DNA from: Aphidius gifuensis
Taxonomy: Eukaryota > Arthropoda > Insecta > Hymenoptera > Braconidae
DNA length: 64,000 bases
Assembly (NCBI RefSeq): GCF_014905175.1
Contig: NC_057788.1
Coordinates: forward strand, 15,339,404-15,403,403
Direction: 5' to 3'
The position numbers and the translations under genes are program-made. Positions within the stretch are counted from its first letter, which is position 1; each line of letters begins with the position of its first letter. The notes under the pieces were generated by a model. It saw only the letters and a program-made list of their open reading frames with translations. It was not told the origin of the DNA and made no database searches. Positions 10,624-22,139 of this stretch are shown here, piece after piece.

Positions 10624-11089
10624 ATATGTTTATCAAAGTTTATAATTGCGCTTGTTGATTCGAAAAATTCCGAACCCAAAATACCTGCGCAATTAATAGG
10701 TACTTCATCAGGGATGATTAGGCAGATTATTTCTTTGCCCAAAATATTTATTTTGGCTTTTCCCAATGTATTTATAAGGCCTCCGATATGCCTTGCAAGG
10801 TTTCTATCTCACCTTCGTTTATCTCAAGGCCTGATGCCTGAGATTTTTTCAATAGATTCGGGGTTGCTCCCGAATGTAACATCATTTTAACCGTTTCATT
10901 ACCGTTATTTAGCTTGATTTCTATATAGGGAGTAGTGTTAAAATTTGTTGCATTTATGGTGGGAACTGGTTTATTTATTTTAATTGACTCTACCTTTTTA
11001 TTTATTCTCAGCATTTCATTGTTTAAATCATTATCTATTTCTTTAATAATTACGCAATCATTATCAGATATAAATCCAGTTGCCTCCAT
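10624..11089 (-). pseudogene. Retropepsin of outer Gypsy element
   Basis: The minus-strand frame starting in the region of 11089 contains IEIKLNNGNETVKMMLHSGATPN. The expected DTGA catalytic triad is HSGA, so the active-site Asp is lost. The C-terminal half follows in a shifted frame near 10780 and includes CAGILGSEFFESTSAIINF, the typical hydrophobic G-x-LG strand. The inner Gypsy insertion lies directly after FDKHI. Protease normally matures Gag-Pol in the particle; this copy cannot. Confidence 0.75.
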
Positions 11090-11148
11090 AGCCGCAGTAT
11101 TTTTACTATTAATTTCTTTAGGTATTAGTTTACGCCGTCCCTCCTCGC

Positions 11149-12043
11149 TTAGAGGGACGGTTGCAAGTTTCCCTGCACTCTTTGTTGGAATTTTTTCTCA
11201 ACACAATTCATTTCTATATGATTATCGCCTTTGCAAAAATCGCATTCTCGAATTGAACCGTCTTTTCTATTATCTGCATATTCATTACCAATCATGTTAC
11301 CATTATTGTAACCATTATTATAACCATTGTAGTTTGGTCGACGTCGCTGATTGCAGTCTTTTGCTTGGTGACCAATTATATTGCATAACTGGCAGGTTCT
11401 ACGTTGGTTCCACATTGGTGTTGTTTTCATTGAATCTTACTTGAGGACGTTGTTGATTTTCTCGTTGCATTCCGCAGTTTTTTGCAGCATGTCCCCTTAT
11501 TCCGCATAATTGGCATGTTGGTGAAGCATAGTTTCGTTGTGGTCTGACATAATTTCCAATTTTGTAGCACGTTCTTGCGTCATGACCTTTAATGTCACAA
11601 ATCTGACATATTTTGTCATTTTCTGGTTTCGATACGATTGTTGGGCAATTTTTTGCTATGTGTTCCGTACTGTCACACAATTGGCATTTTTGTTGGTTCT
11701 TATTTTTCCAACAATCTTGTTCTGAATAGTTTTTACCATTACACTTTGTGCACTGCTTCAACGTGATAAACTCTTGAGTACATTTACTTGCAAAATGTCC
11801 CTTTTGTCTACATTTGAAGCATACCTTCATTTCTTCGTAGGCCGTAGGCTTTTTATCTCCTGACATTTGAGGTTTAGCTAATTTACATTGCGGTGCTACG
11901 TGGTCTTTTTCTTGACATAATTGGCAAAAATTAACTTCAAAAGTTCTTTTCTTAGTTTCATCTCTGCCTAACGTTGCCCTTCTGGCTAATTCTTCTTCTC
12001 TCTCTGCTGCTTGTTGTATGATATTTTCATAATTTTCAGACAA
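11149..12043 (-). CDS. Nucleocapsid region of outer Gypsy gag with eight CCHC zinc knuckles
   Basis: Two adjoining minus-strand frames (12043-11399 and 11430-11149, one frameshift) encode eight zinc-knuckle units. Examples are CQLCQEKDHVAPQC, CFKCRQKGHFASKC, CQICDIKGHDARTC, CQLCGIRGHAAKNC and CDFCKGDNHIEMNC. The third (CTKCNGKNYSEQDC) has Tyr in place of His. Gypsy gag usually has one or two knuckles, so this is a large expansion. Knuckles bind retroelement RNA. An Asn/Gly/Tyr-rich spacer precedes the last one. It continues the gag body ending at 12082. Confidence 0.85.
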
Positions 12044-12081
12044 GGTTATGTAATCACCAAGTTCAGGCTTGATTCTTGACC

Positions 12082-12957
12082 TTAGTACGTGTCTTTTTCT
12101 AGTTCTTTTATTTCGTCTTTGATTTGTTTTGGTCTTTCATTTTTTGCGGGTGTATGCATTTCTTCAATAAAATTTGTGCATTCTCGAATACTTTTGACGA
12201 AGTTCCTCACGGGTTCATTATTTTTTTGAATGAGTTTGAAAGCTTCACCAATTAACACTTTTTCGTTTTTGGTTTTGCTTATCAATTCCCTGAGTGACTT
12301 CATCAGATCATCAATGCTTTGAAATTTCTTTTTGGTCATGTCATCACGTACCTCTCTACTTACTTTGGTACGTACTATCATTTTCACCAAATTCTTTTCT
12401 AGGTCTTTACCCACATAGTGACTTTCCTCACATTCTATTCTAAATCTTGTGAGTTCTTGAGACTCACCTGTGTAATTGGAAATACTTTTACATAATTTGT
12501 TCATAAGGGTCATGAGATGTGTTGTTTCTTGGATCTCTGCTAATCTTTTTGCTGTTGCGTCCGCCATTGCGTTATTTATTGGAATTCTTTGTTCAGATTC
12601 GATATTAAGATTATCTGTATTTTTATTATCGTTGTTCTTATTTCCTTTATTTAAATTATTAGTTGCAACTGGACTTGTTATTAATTCTTTTTCTTTTTTC
12701 TTTGTATTTTCAAGATCAATTTCAGCTATTAATCTTTGTGCTTGTGTAATTTGTTGAGCAAAATTGTCTTCCCAATATTGTTCTTCCAAGTCTTCTACCA
12801 ATATTTCTTGTTCTTGTTCAATTGATGCGTCGCTTTTGCTGTCGCTGCTGCTGCTGTCAGGTAACCTGGTGTTTCTTGCAATATAATTACTGGGACTGTT
12901 ATTATAATTATCGTCGTCGTTGGTTATAATGAAGTCGTTATGATGATGTATATTCAT
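12082..12957 (-). CDS. Gag body of outer Gypsy element
   Basis: A 291-residue minus-strand frame. Residues 1-55 are Asp/Asn/Ser rich and acidic. Residues about 55-100 are predicted helical (EDLEEQYWEDNFAQQITQAQ). The second half has a capsid-like helical region: MTLMNKLCKSISNYTGESQE, FRIECEESHYVGKDLEKN, SIDDLMKSLRELISK, KLIQKNNEPVRNFVKSI. It sits between the coiled-coil segment (13041-13327) and the zinc knuckles, so it belongs to one original gag. The ATG at 12957 is probably internal to gag, not the real start. Confidence 0.75.
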   Translation of the reverse strand: MNIHHHNDFIITNDDDNYNNSPSNYIARNTRLPDSSSSDSKSDASIEQEQEILVEDLEEQYWEDNFAQQITQAQRLIAEIDLENTKKKEKELITSPVATNNLNKGNKNNDNKNTDNLNIESEQRIPINNAMADATAKRLAEIQETTHLMTLMNKLCKSISNYTGESQELTRFRIECEESHYVGKDLEKNLVKMIVRTKVSREVRDDMTKKKFQSIDDLMKSLRELISKTKNEKVLIGEAFKLIQKNNEPVRNFVKSIRECTNFIEEMHTPAKNERPKQIKDEIKELEKDTY

Positions 12958-13040
12958 TGTGGGCGAATTAATATGGACTTTTATTGGGGTATCGAATGTA
13001 AATTCGTTTAATTCTGGTTCGTGCGTTTCCGTTACGTTTT

Positions 13041-13327
13041 CTACGGTGATGGTATTTTTTCTAGAATTTCTTTATCTATTTGGTTTTTGATTTCTTGACT
13101 TTGTTTACTGCTAAAAAACGATTGAGCTGATGAACCAAAACTTTGCCAACTTGAATTGGTCTTAATGTTTTTGCCAAAAACTTTAGTTTCTTGACTTTTT
13201 TTGAATTTTTCTTTTGCGAGATGGTCCACTTCAAGTTTTTTGCTCCAAAAATCGTTTAAATCTTTGTTTTTGCGTTCCAACTCAGATTTTTCTGATTCTA
13301 GACGCTCTAATTCAATTTTTTGTATGC
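13041..13327 (-). pseudogene. Coiled-coil segment of outer gag, downstream of the palindromic insertion
   Basis: Reads CIQKIELERLESEKSELERK and continues Lys/Glu/Ser-rich with a heptad look. Its apparent Met start (MARFSC) is encoded by the end of the inserted palindromic element, so it is artificial. The upstream half lies beyond the insertion at 20085-20421; together they form a gag N-terminal region. The direct join is off by one base, so there is also a small indel, possibly in the A7 run at the right junction. Confidence 0.65.
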
Positions 13328-13328
13328 A

Positions 13329-13610
13329 GCTGAATCTAGCCACTTAGTTCGCCACTAAAACTAGTAGAAACGGCAAAACGGTAAGGCGGCCGATCCCCCA
13401 CCATTGAACAGCACGGCTATAGGCATACGAATAGAATAAGAAAAGGAAAAGAGGGGAAAAATGCTATACAAACCGCTCTCGTGGAGACCAAAATTCGGGT
13501 GTATATTTATATTTTTTTTTTCTAGTTATTTGATTAAAGTATCGACAGCGAATATTTAATAATTGAAAATATGTAAAATGACCGTCTTTTTTTAAACGAA
13601 ATCATCATGT
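13329..13610 (+). repeat. Left unique terminal inverted repeat of palindromic element
   Basis: About 280 bp, including GGCGGCCGATCCCCCACC and CTATAGGCATACGAATAG. It matches the reverse complement of about 19790-20080 nearly base for base, then leads into the first 193-bp unit. Confidence 0.9.
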
Positions 13611-16300
13611 AACTCATTAATGAGGACCGCAATAATAAATAAACAATTTATTATTATAAATAAAACCGCGCGGCAAGAACAAAATTCGTGTAAAATTTTT
13701 TTTTTTTTTTTTTCTAATTAATTAATTAAACAATTAAAAGCACATAATTTATTTAACGTAAAATATTCAAAATAATCGTCTTTTTTCAAAGAAAATTATC
13801 GTGTAACTCATTAATGAGGACCACGATTATAAAGAAACGAATTATTATTATAAATAAAACCGCGCGTAAAATTGGGGTAAAATTTTTTTTTCTTTTTTTT
13901 TCTAATTAATTAATTAAACAATCAAAAGCACATAATTTATTTGACGTATAATATCTAAAATAATTGTCTTTTTTCAAACAAAATTATTATGTAACTCATT
14001 ACTTAGGACCGCGATTATAAATAAACAATTTATTATTATGAATAAAACCGCGCAGCAAGAACAAAATTCGTGTAAAATTTTTTTTTTATAAATAAAACCG
14101 CGCGCAAAGAACAAAATTGTTTTTTTTTCTAATTATTAATTAAACAATTAAAAGCACATATATTTATTTAACGTAAAATATCTGTGTCTTTTAAATGCAA
14201 AGAATATGTGTAACTCATTAATGAGGACCACGATTATGAATAAACGAATTATTATTATAAGCCAAATTATCGTGCAGTTATTCGTGTAAATTTTAATTAT
14301 TAATAAATAATGTTAACATAATTTATTTAACGTAAATATTCAAAATAATGTCTTTTTCAAAAGTAATATCGTGTAACTCTTCACCACGATTATAAATAAA
14401 AAAATTATTATTATAAATGAAACCGCGCGTAAATTGGGTAAAATTTTTTTTCTTTTTTTTTTCCATTAATTATTTAAACAATCAAAAGCAAATAAATTTA
14501 TTTGACGTATAATATCTAAAATAATTGTGTCTTTTTCAAACAAAATTATTATGTAACTCATTACTTAGGACCGCGATTATATAAACAATTTATTATTATG
14601 ACCGCGCAGTAGTGTTCTTTTTTTTTTTTTTCTAATTAATTAATTAAACAATTAAAAGCACATAATTTATTTAACGTAAAATATTCAAAATAAGCGTCTT
14701 TTTTCAAAGAAAATTATCGTGTAACTCATTAATGAGGACCACGATTATGAATAAACGAATTATTATTATAAATACACGCGGCAAAAAATTCGTGTTTTTT
14801 TTTTTTCCTCAATTAATTAAACAATCAAAAACATAATTTATTTAACGTAAAATATTCAAAATAACCGTCTTTTTAAAATTATCGTGTAACTCATTATGAG
14901 ACCACGATTATAAATAAACAATTATTATTATAAATAAAACCACGCGCGTAAAATGTACTGTGTAAAATTTCTTTTCATTAATTAAAAATTAAAGCAATGC
15001 ATAATTTATTTAACGTAAAATATCTAAATTAATTGTCTTTTCCAAAATTATTATGTAACTCTTTGACCACGATTATAAATAAACAATTTATTATTATGAA
15101 TAAAACCGCAGCAGAACAAAATTGTGTAAAATTTTTTCATTATTAATTAAACAATTAAAAGCACATAATTTATTTAACGTAAAAATTCAAAATAAAGCGT
15201 CCAAAGAAAATGTAACTCATTAATAGGACCACGATTATATAAACGTATAAATAAAACCACGCAAGAACAAAATTCGTGTTTTTTTCTAATTAATTAACAA
15301 CAAAAAAGCACATAATTTATTTAACGTAAAATAAATAATCAAAGAATTATCGTGTAACTCATTAATGAGGACCACGATTATAAATAAACGAATTATTATT
15401 ATAAATAAAACCGCGCGTAAAATTCGAGTATAAAATTTTTTTCTTTTTTTCTAATTAATAATTAAACAACAAAAGCACATAATTTATTTGACGTATAATA
15501 TCTAAATAATGTCTTTTTCAAACAAAATTATTATGTAACTCACTTAGACCGCGATTATAAATAAACAATTTATTATTATGAATAAAACTTTAAATTCGTG
15601 TAAATTTTTTTTCTAATTAATAATTAAATTAAAAACATAATTTATTTAACGTAAAATATTCAAAATAATCGTCTTTTTTCCGTAACTCATTAATGAGACC
15701 ACGATTATAAATAAATATTAATTATTATTATAAATAAAACACGTGTAAAATTTTTCTAATTAATTAATTAAATACAATTAAATATATTTTATTTAACGTA
15801 AAATATCTAAAATAATTGTCTTTTTTCAAACAAAATTATTATGTAACTCATTACTTAGGACCACGATTATAAATAAACAATTTATTATTATAAATAAAAC
15901 CGCGCGTAAAATTCGTGTAAAATTTTTTTTTCTTTTTTTTTCTAATTAATTAATTAAACAATCGAAAGCACATAATTTATTTGACGTATAATATCTAAAA
16001 TAATCGTCTTTTTTCAAACAAAATTATTATGTAACTCATTACTTAGGACCGCGATTATAAATAAACGAGTTATTATTTTAAACAAAACCACGTGGCAAAA
16101 GGGAAATAAGCGTAAATTTTTTATTTATTAATTAAACAATTAAAAGCACATAATTTATTTAACGTAAAATATTTAAAATAATCGTCTTTTTTCAAAGGAA
16201 ATTATCGTGTAACTCATTAATGAGGACCACGATTATAAATAAACAAATTATTATTAAAAATAAAACCACGCGGCAAGAACAAAATTCGTATAAAATTATT
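13611..16300. repeat. Left satellite arm (degraded units)
   Basis: About 15 copies of the unit marked by GTAACTCATTAATGAGG or GTAACTCATTACTTAGG. Units at 13.6-14.1 kb and 15.8-16.3 kb keep the 180-195 bp length. Those between about 14.1 and 15.8 kb are shortened to about 140-170 bp by many small deletions. Confidence 0.85.
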
Positions 16301-16309
16301 TTATAATCA

Positions 16310-19300
16310 CTGTCCTAATTAATGAGTTACACGATAATTTTCTTTGAAAAAAGACGATTATTTTGAATATTTTACGTTAAATAAATTATGTGCTTTTAAT
16401 TGTTTAATTAATTAATTAGAAAAAAAAAAAAAAAAAATTTTACACGAATTTTGTTCTTGCCGCGCGGTTTTATTTATAATAATAAATTGTTTATTTATAA
16501 TCGCGGTCCTAAGTAATGAGTTACATAATAATTTTGTTTGAAAAAAGACAATTATTTTAGATATTTTACGTTAAAGTATTTATGTGCTTTTGATTGTTTA
16601 ATTAATTAATTAGAAAAAAAAAAAAAAAAAATTTTACACGAATTTTGTTCTTGCCGCGTGGTTTTATTTATAATAATAATTCGTTTATTCATAATCGTGG
16701 TCCTCATTAATGAGTTACACGATAATTTTCTTTGAAAAAAGACGCTTATTTTGAATATTTTACGTTAAAGTATTTATGTGCTTTTAATTGTTTAATTAAT
16801 TAATTAGAAAAAAAAAAAAAAAAAATTTTACACGAATTTTGTTCTTGCCGCGTGGTTTTATTTATAATAATAATTCGTTTATTTATAATCGTGGTCCTCA
16901 TTAATGAGTTACACGATAATTTTCTTTGAAAAAAGACGATTATTTTGATTATTTTACGTTAAATAAATTATGTGCTTTTAATTGTTTAATTAATTAATTA
17001 GAAAAAAAAAAAAAAAAAATTTTACACGAATTTTGTTCTTGCCGCGCGGTTTTATTTATAATAATAAATTGTTTATTTATAATCGCGGTCCTAAGTAATG
17101 AGTTACATAATAATTTTGTTTGAAAAAATACAATTATTTTAGATATTTTACGTTAAAGTATTTATGTGCTTTTAATTGTTTAATTAATTAATTAGAAAAA
17201 AAAAAAAAAAAAATTTTACACGAATTTTGTTCTTGCCGCGTGGTTTAATTTATAATAATAATTCGTTTATTTATAATCGTGGTCCTCATTAATGAGTTAC
17301 ACGATAATTTTCTTTGAAAAAAGACGATTATTTTGAATATTTTACGTTAAATAAATTATGTGCTTTTAATTGTTTAATTAATTAATTAGAAAAAAAAAAA
17401 AAAAAAATTTTACACGAATTTTGTTCTTGCTGCGCGGTTTTATTCATAATAATAAATTGTTTATTTATAATCGCGGTCCTAAGTAATGAGTTACATAATA
17501 ATTTTGTTTGAAAAAAGACAATTATTTTAGATATGTTACGTTAAAGTATTTATGTGCTTTTGATTGTTTAATTAATTAATTAGAAAAAAAAAAAAAAAAA
17601 ATTTTACACGAATTTTGTTCTTGCCGCGTGGTTTTATTTATAATAATAATTCGTTTATTTATAATCGTGGTCCTCATTAATGAGTTACACGATAATTTTC
17701 TTTGAAAAAAGACGATTATTTTGAATATTTTACGTTAAATAAATTATGTGCTTTTAACTGTTTGATTAATTAATTAGAAAAAAAAAAAAAAAAAATTTTA
17801 CACGAATTTTGTTCTTGCTGCGCGGTTTTATTCATAATAATAAATTGTTTATTTATAATCGCGGTCCTAAGTAATGAGTTACATAATAATTTTGTTTGAA
17901 AAAAGACAATTATTTTAGATATTATACGTCAAATAAATTATGTGCTTTTGATTGTTTAATTAATTAATTAGAAAAAAAAAGAAAAAAAAATTTTACCCCA
18001 ATTTTACGCGCGGTTTTATTTATAATAATAATTCGTTTATTTATAATCGTGGTCCTCATTAATGAGTTACACGATAATTTTCTTTGAAAAAAGACGATTA
18101 TTTTGAATATTTTACGTTAAATAAATTATGTGCTTTTAATTGTTTAATTAATTAATTAGAAAAAAAAAAAAAAAAAATTTTACACGAATTTTGTTCTTGC
18201 CGCGCGGTTTTATTTATAATAATAAATTGTTTATTTATAATCGCGGTCCTAAGTAATGAGTTACATAATAATTTTGTTTGAAAAAATACAATTATTTTAG
18301 ATATTTTACGTTAAAGTATTTATGTGCTTTTAATTGTTTAATTAATTAATTAGAAAAAAAAAAAAAAAAAATTTTACACGAATTTTGTTCTTGCCGCGTG
18401 GTTTTATTTATAATAATAATTCGTTTATTTATAATCGTGGTCCTCATTAATGAGTTACACGATAATTTTCTTTGAAAAAAGACGATTATTTTGATTATTT
18501 TACGTTAAATAAATTATGTGCTTTTAATTGTTTAATTAATTAATTAGAAAAAAAAAAAAAAAAAATTTTACACGAATTTTGTTCTTGCCGCGCGGTTTTA
18601 TTTATAATAATAAATTGTTTATTTATAATCGCGGTCCTAAGTAATGAGTTACATAATAATTTTGTTTGAAAAAAGACAATTATTTTAGATATTTTACGTT
18701 AAAGTATTTATGTGCTTTTGATTGTTTAATTAATTAATTAGAAAAAAAATTTTACACGAATTTTGTTCTTGCCGCGTGGTTTAATTTATAATAATAATTC
18801 GTTTATTTATAATCGTGGTCCTCATTAATGAGTTACACGATAATTTTCTTTGAAAAAAGACGATTATTTTGAATATTTTACGTTAAATGAATTATGTGCT
18901 TTTAATTGTTTAATTAATTAATTAGAAAAAAAAAAAAAAAAAATTTTACACGAATTTTGTTCTTGCCGCGCGGTTTTATTTATAATAATAAATTGTTTAT
19001 TTATAATCGCGGTCCTAAGTAATGAGTTACATAATAATTTTGTTTGAAAAAAGACAATTATTTTAGATATGTTACGTTAAAGTATTTATGTGCTTTTGAT
19101 TGTTTAATTAATTAATTAGAAAAAAAAAAAAAAAAAATTTTACACGAATTTTGTTCTTGCCGCGTGGTTTTATTTATAATAATAATTCGTTTATTTATAA
19201 TCGTGGTCCTCATTAATGAGTTACACGATAATTTTCTTTGAAAAAAGACGATTATTTTGAATATTTTACGTTAAATAAATTATGTGCTTTTAATTGTTTA

Positions 19301-19789
19301 ATTAATTAATTAGAAAAAAAAAAAAAAAAAATTTTACACGAATTTTGTTCTTGCTGCGCGGTTTTATTCATAATAATAAATTGTTTATTTATAATCGCGG
19401 TCCTAAGTAATGAGTTACATAATAATTTTGTTTGAAAAAAGACAATTATTTTAGATATTATACGTCAAATAAATTATGTGCTTTTGATTGTTTAATTAAT
19501 TAATTAGAAAAAAAAAGAAAAAAAAATTTTACCCCAATTTTACGCGCGGTTTTATTTATAATAATAATTCGTTTATTTATAATCGTGGTCCTCATTAATG
19601 AGTTACACGATAATTTTCTTTGAAAAAAGACGATTATTTTGAATATTTTACGTTAAATAAATTATGTGCTTTTAATTGTTTAATTAATTAATTAGAAAAA
19701 AAAAAAAAAAAAATTTTACACGAATTTTGTTCTTGCCGCGCGGTTTTATTTATAATAATAAATTGTTTATTTATTATTGCGGTCCTCAT
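16310..19789. repeat. Right satellite arm (clean alternating units)
   Basis: About 18 units at a 191-195 bp period (for example the TGAG of the unit core recurs at about 16518, 16711, 16905, 17099). Subtypes A and B mostly alternate; two A units are adjacent near 16705 and 16900. Each has an A17-18 run and the word AATTAATTAATTAG. Confidence 0.9.
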
Positions 19790-20080
19790 TAATGAGTTAC
19801 ATCATGATTTCGTTTAAAAAAAGACGGTCATTTTACATATTTTCAATTATTAAATATTCGCTGTCGATACTTTAATCAAATAACTAGAAAAAAAAAATAT
19901 AAATATACACCCGAATTTTGGTCTCCACGAGAGCGGTTTGTATAGCATTTTTCCCCTCTTTTCCTTTTCTTATTCTATTCGTATGCCTATAGCCGTGCTG
20001 TTCAATGGTGGGGGATCGGCCGCCTTACCGTTTTGCCGTTTCTACTAGTTTTAGTGGCGAACTAAGTGGCTAGATTCAGC
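19790..20080 (-). repeat. Right unique terminal inverted repeat of palindromic element
   Basis: Inverted copy of 13329-13610, ending GATTCAGC followed by TGCA (20081-20084). Confidence 0.9.
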
Positions 20081-20084
20081 TGCA

Positions 20085-20421
20085 TTTTTTTGTTTCAATT
20101 CGGAAATTTCTTTATTTTTCCTTTCTTCTTCAAGCTTGAATCTTAATTTTTCTGAATCTTCTTGAAATAATCTTGTCTCGAAATTCGGATTGAATGGATT
20201 TAATGGTGTATTCAAGTTTATTAAATTGAAACTTACGTTTACCCCGTTTTTGAATTGTTGATTTTTTCATAATACCAAATTTTTCAAACTATTTCTCTTT
20301 CGAATTGATCGTGCTTCTACCCTGACAGTTTTTTTCTGTCTGGACCGTAATATAACTCCCTTCTTTGTCTAAGATTATATCTTTTTACGGGTTGGCTTAT
20401 TTCCGTTTTTTCACTCGACAT
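20085..20421 (-). pseudogene. Gag N-terminus of outer Gypsy element
   Basis: On the minus strand an ATG at 20421 opens MSSEKTEISQPVKRYNLRQR and runs about 34 codons to a stop. In another frame, NFETRLFQEDSEKLRFKLEE and ERKNKEISELKQK continue into the right end of the palindromic insertion. The Glu/Lys-rich heptads continue on the other side at 13327. It is decayed by at least one frameshift. Confidence 0.6.
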
Positions 20422-20599
20422 TAGAGATTATTACAATTTTTACTCAATGCCAAAATTTATGTGGCTAAATAAGGACCACCATCCATTAAATACGATAAAG
20501 GGAATTTCGTTGCAAGATTATTGTTGTTTGTCAAGGCTCTTATTATTTATTCCCCCCAAATTTGCAATTAGCTTATTAATTAAAATGATAAAAACTTAA

Positions 20600-21180
20600 A
20601 TTATTATTTGTATACTTGCGTTATCCACAGAAATTGAAATTTGTAAATAAATAAAAATTTGAAAAGGGTTAAATTTTTAATTATCTATATTCAAACTTGA
20701 AATTTCCAAGAATAATTCTAATTCTGTATCAATAAATGATTTGAATAGTTCATTAATTGTAAAAGAAATGATTTCAACTTAGACGTAGGTTCGAATCCTA
20801 ATAAAAACAAAATTTTTTTTTTGTAAATAAGTAAAAATTTGAAACAAAAGTTAAATTTTAATCAATTAATTTCAATTCTAAAATTTATAAAAACAATAAT
20901 AATTCTGTTTGTTGAATGATTTGAATAATTCATTAAAAATGATTTTATCATAGACGTGGGTTCGAATCCCAGTGAAAACAATGTTATTTTTTTTTGTAAA
21001 TAAGTAAAAATTTAAACAGGTTAAATTTTTATTGATTAAATTTAATTTTATAATTTATTAGAATAATATCAATTCTGTATCAATGAATGATATACGTAGT
21101 CTATTAACTTTTATCTAGAAAAGTTTAAGTTTCTATACACATGTTTAGCGTTCAAATCCAGGTATGGGTGAAAAAAAAAA
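20600..21180. repeat. Three tandem units of about 170 bp with tRNA T-arm/B-box
   Basis: Each unit starts near TTGTAAATAA(A/G)TAAAAATTT and ends with a T-arm-like word: GTAGGTTCGAATCCTA (about 20785), GTGGGTTCGAATCCCA (about 20957) and a degraded GCGTTCAAATCC (about 21148), followed by an A or T run. The middle copy has a perfect B box. No full tRNA fold is seen. Could be tandem tRNA-derived SINE relics. Confidence 0.6.
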
Positions 21181-21189
21181 AAAAACGAG

Positions 21190-22135
21190 ATGGTTATGTA
21201 TCTATTATTTAAATAAAATCGGTTTTTATTTATTAAAGTGTGTAAATAGATGAATATTTGAAAAGGAAGTAATAATACATTGATTATAAAAAATATAATC
21301 TGAGTTCGTATTGATTTACAATATGTAAATGTTCAATATTTAAAAACGGAATAATAGTATATCTATTATGTAAATAAAATCGGTTTTTATTTATTAAAAC
21401 GTCTAAAGAAATAAATATTTAAAAATGGAATAATAATATATTGATTATTAAAATTATGATCGCAATCGTATTAATTTACAATGTGTAAATGTCAAGTATT
21501 TAAAAGGGGATAATAATGTATTGTTTATTTGAATAAAATCGATTTTTATTTATTACGAATGTGTAAATAAATAAATATTTTAAAAAGGGAGTAATAATGT
21601 ACTGAATATTTGAATAAAATCGATTTTTATTTATTATAAACATGTGAATAAATACATAATTCAAAGGGGAATAATAATGTATTGAATATTCAACTTAAGT
21701 CCATTTTTATTTATTAAAACGTGTAAATTGAATAAGTATTCAAGAAGGGAATAATAATATATTGATTATTAAAAATATAATTAGAATTCGTAATTATTTA
21801 CATTATGTAAATGTTAAATATTTAAAAACGGAATAATAGTATATCTATTATTTAAATAGAATCGGTTTTTATTTATTAAAACGTCTAAATAAATAAATAT
21901 TTAAAAAGGGAATAATAATATATTGATTATCAAAATTATGATCGCAATCGTATTAATTTACAATGTGTAATAAGTATTTAAAAGGGGGTAATAATGTATT
22001 GCTTTTTTGAATAAAATCGATTTTTATTTATTACAAATGTGTAAATGAATAAATATTTTAAAAAGGGAGTAATAATGTATTGAATATTTAAATAAAATCG
22101 ATTTTTATTTATTGAAATAAATTGATAATAGTTGT
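21190..22135. repeat. AT-rich tandem repeat, about 100-bp unit
   Basis: Recurring words ATAAAATCG(A/G)TTTTTATTTATT, GTGTAAATAAATAAATATTT and GGGA(A/G)TAATAATGTATTG recur roughly every 100 bp for nearly 1 kb. No coding frame. Confidence 0.75.
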
Positions 22136-22139
22136 TTTA

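Larger units (their letters stand above)
13329..20080. mobile_element. 6.75-kb palindromic element with satellite-like arms
   Basis: The terminal inverted repeats begin GCTGAATCTAGCCAC and end GTGGCTAGATTCAGC. The outer 280-290 bp are unique and almost perfectly inverted. Inside them are tandem units of about 193 bp, running in opposite directions in the two arms and meeting near 16300. Two unit subtypes alternate: A (CGTGGTCCTCATTAATGAG, ACACGATAATTTTC) and B (CGCGGTCCTAAGTAATGAG, ACATAATAATTTTG). TGCA flanks both ends as a possible 4-bp target duplication. There is no coding frame, so it is a non-autonomous foldback-like element of unknown transposase class. It interrupts the outer Gypsy gag. 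Confidence 0.88.
2657..20425 (-). mobile_element. Outer Gypsy-type LTR retrotransposon, minus strand, triply interrupted
   Basis: Reading the minus strand from about 20421 downward gives, in order: gag N-terminus, coiled coil, gag body, eight zinc knuckles, retropepsin, a linker with tandem peptide repeats, the RT N-terminal region, and the RT palm up to RMPFGLA. It then breaks off near 2657 against the transposase relic. Three insertions split it: a 6752-bp palindromic element (13329-20080), a complete-length plus-strand Gypsy element (4203-10623) and a SINE dimer (about 2936-3300). Removing each brings the reading back to the same protein family, and the frame is exactly continuous across the inner Gypsy site. 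No YxDD, RNase H, integrase or flanking LTR is visible, so it is also 3' truncated. Several frameshifts and stops mark it as dead. Confidence 0.85.

Noticed and set aside
10935..11444. 169-codon plus-strand hydrophobic frame
   Set aside because: It is the complement of the outer Gypsy protease and zinc knuckle region, which has clear motifs on the minus strand.
13329..20080. CRISPR-like array
   Set aside because: Units are contiguous about 193-bp satellite monomers without unique spacers, in a eukaryotic context.
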